Below are positions 6,474 to 6,561 of a DNA stretch of 6,561 nucleotides, piece by piece. A model generated the notes under the pieces. It ran no database searches, had not been told where the DNA came from, and saw only the letters and a program-made list of their open reading frames with translations. The position numbers were made by a program, and so were the translations under genes. Numbering within the stretch: the first letter of the stretch is position 1; every line of letters starts with the position of its first letter. This DNA comes from Rhizobiaceae bacterium (GTDB lineage: Bacteria > Pseudomonadota > Alphaproteobacteria > Rhizobiales > Rhizobiaceae), in NCBI GenBank assembly GCA_004299545.1, contig SCRB01000307.1:1-6561 (forward strand), in the 5' to 3' direction.

Positions 6474-6561
6474 ATGCCGACTGCAGACGACATCATCAAG
6501 CAGATCAAGGACAACGAGGTAAAATTCGTCGATCTGCGTTTTACCGATCCGAGGGGCAAGC
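6474..6561 (+). CDS. glnA: Glutamine synthetase type I, first 29 codons only
   Basis: This is the start of the ATP-dependent ammonium-assimilating enzyme that makes glutamine from glutamate. Only 29 complete residues are in the window, running off the right edge. They include IIKQIKDNEVKFVDLRFTDP (7-26) and then R-G-K, closely resembling the N-terminal beta-grasp segment of rhizobial GlnA (GSI). The catalytic domain and the regulatory adenylylation tyrosine are outside the window. AGGGA (6462-6466), seven bases before ATG 6474, is a good ribosome site. It lies 52 bases after glnB, with no terminator seen between them, so co-transcription from the sigma-54 promoter is likely. Confidence 0.93.
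   Translation, partial: MPTADDIIKQIKDNEVKFVDLRFTDPRGK

Overview
This 6.56 kb window reads as ordinary chromosome from a GC-rich alphaproteobacterium, most likely Rhizobiales and probably close to Rhizobiaceae. The grounds are the sequence style of CobQ, GlnB and GlnA, the arrangement of a bifunctional NAD(P)HX repair gene (nnr) divergent from glnB-glnA, and the rhizobial look of the intergenic repeats. The genus cannot be fixed from the sequence alone. No tRNA, rRNA, CRISPR array, insertion sequence or phage gene was seen.

Layout: positions 1-1670 are a leftward pair. A 200-residue cupin of the DMSP-lyase-like superfamily is followed, with a one-base stop/start overlap, by cobQ (cobyric acid synthase), which runs off the left edge. 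After a 122 bp divergent spacer, a rightward pair encodes an isobutyryl-CoA-dehydrogenase-like acyl-CoA dehydrogenase (1793-2968) and 3-hydroxyisobutyrate dehydrogenase mmsB (3067-3948), two steps of valine catabolism. Their 98 bp spacer is almost filled by facing arrays of a degenerate 7 bp repeat that can fold into a hairpin. A 278 bp convergent spacer (3949-4226) follows. It holds four successive stems ending in a Rho-independent terminator and is a candidate small RNA or structured 3' UTR. nnr lies leftward (4227-5747). A 335 bp divergent control region carries a good sigma-54 -24/-12 promoter and an upstream 17 bp dyad. The window ends with glnB (PII, complete) and the first 29 codons of glnA (glutamine synthetase I).

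How the genes fit: mmsB and the acyl-CoA dehydrogenase send valine carbon towards propionyl-CoA, whose usual further metabolism uses the B12-dependent methylmalonyl-CoA mutase. That gives a loose thematic link to cobQ but no proof of co-regulation. glnB-glnA is the nitrogen-sensing and ammonium-assimilation unit, and its promoter architecture fits nitrogen-limitation control by NtrC. The genes themselves are known families. The parts most worth a second look are the DMSP-lyase-like cupin coupled to cobQ, the structured spacer after mmsB, the heptamer hairpin between the valine genes, and a perfect inverted repeat at the extreme left edge of the window.
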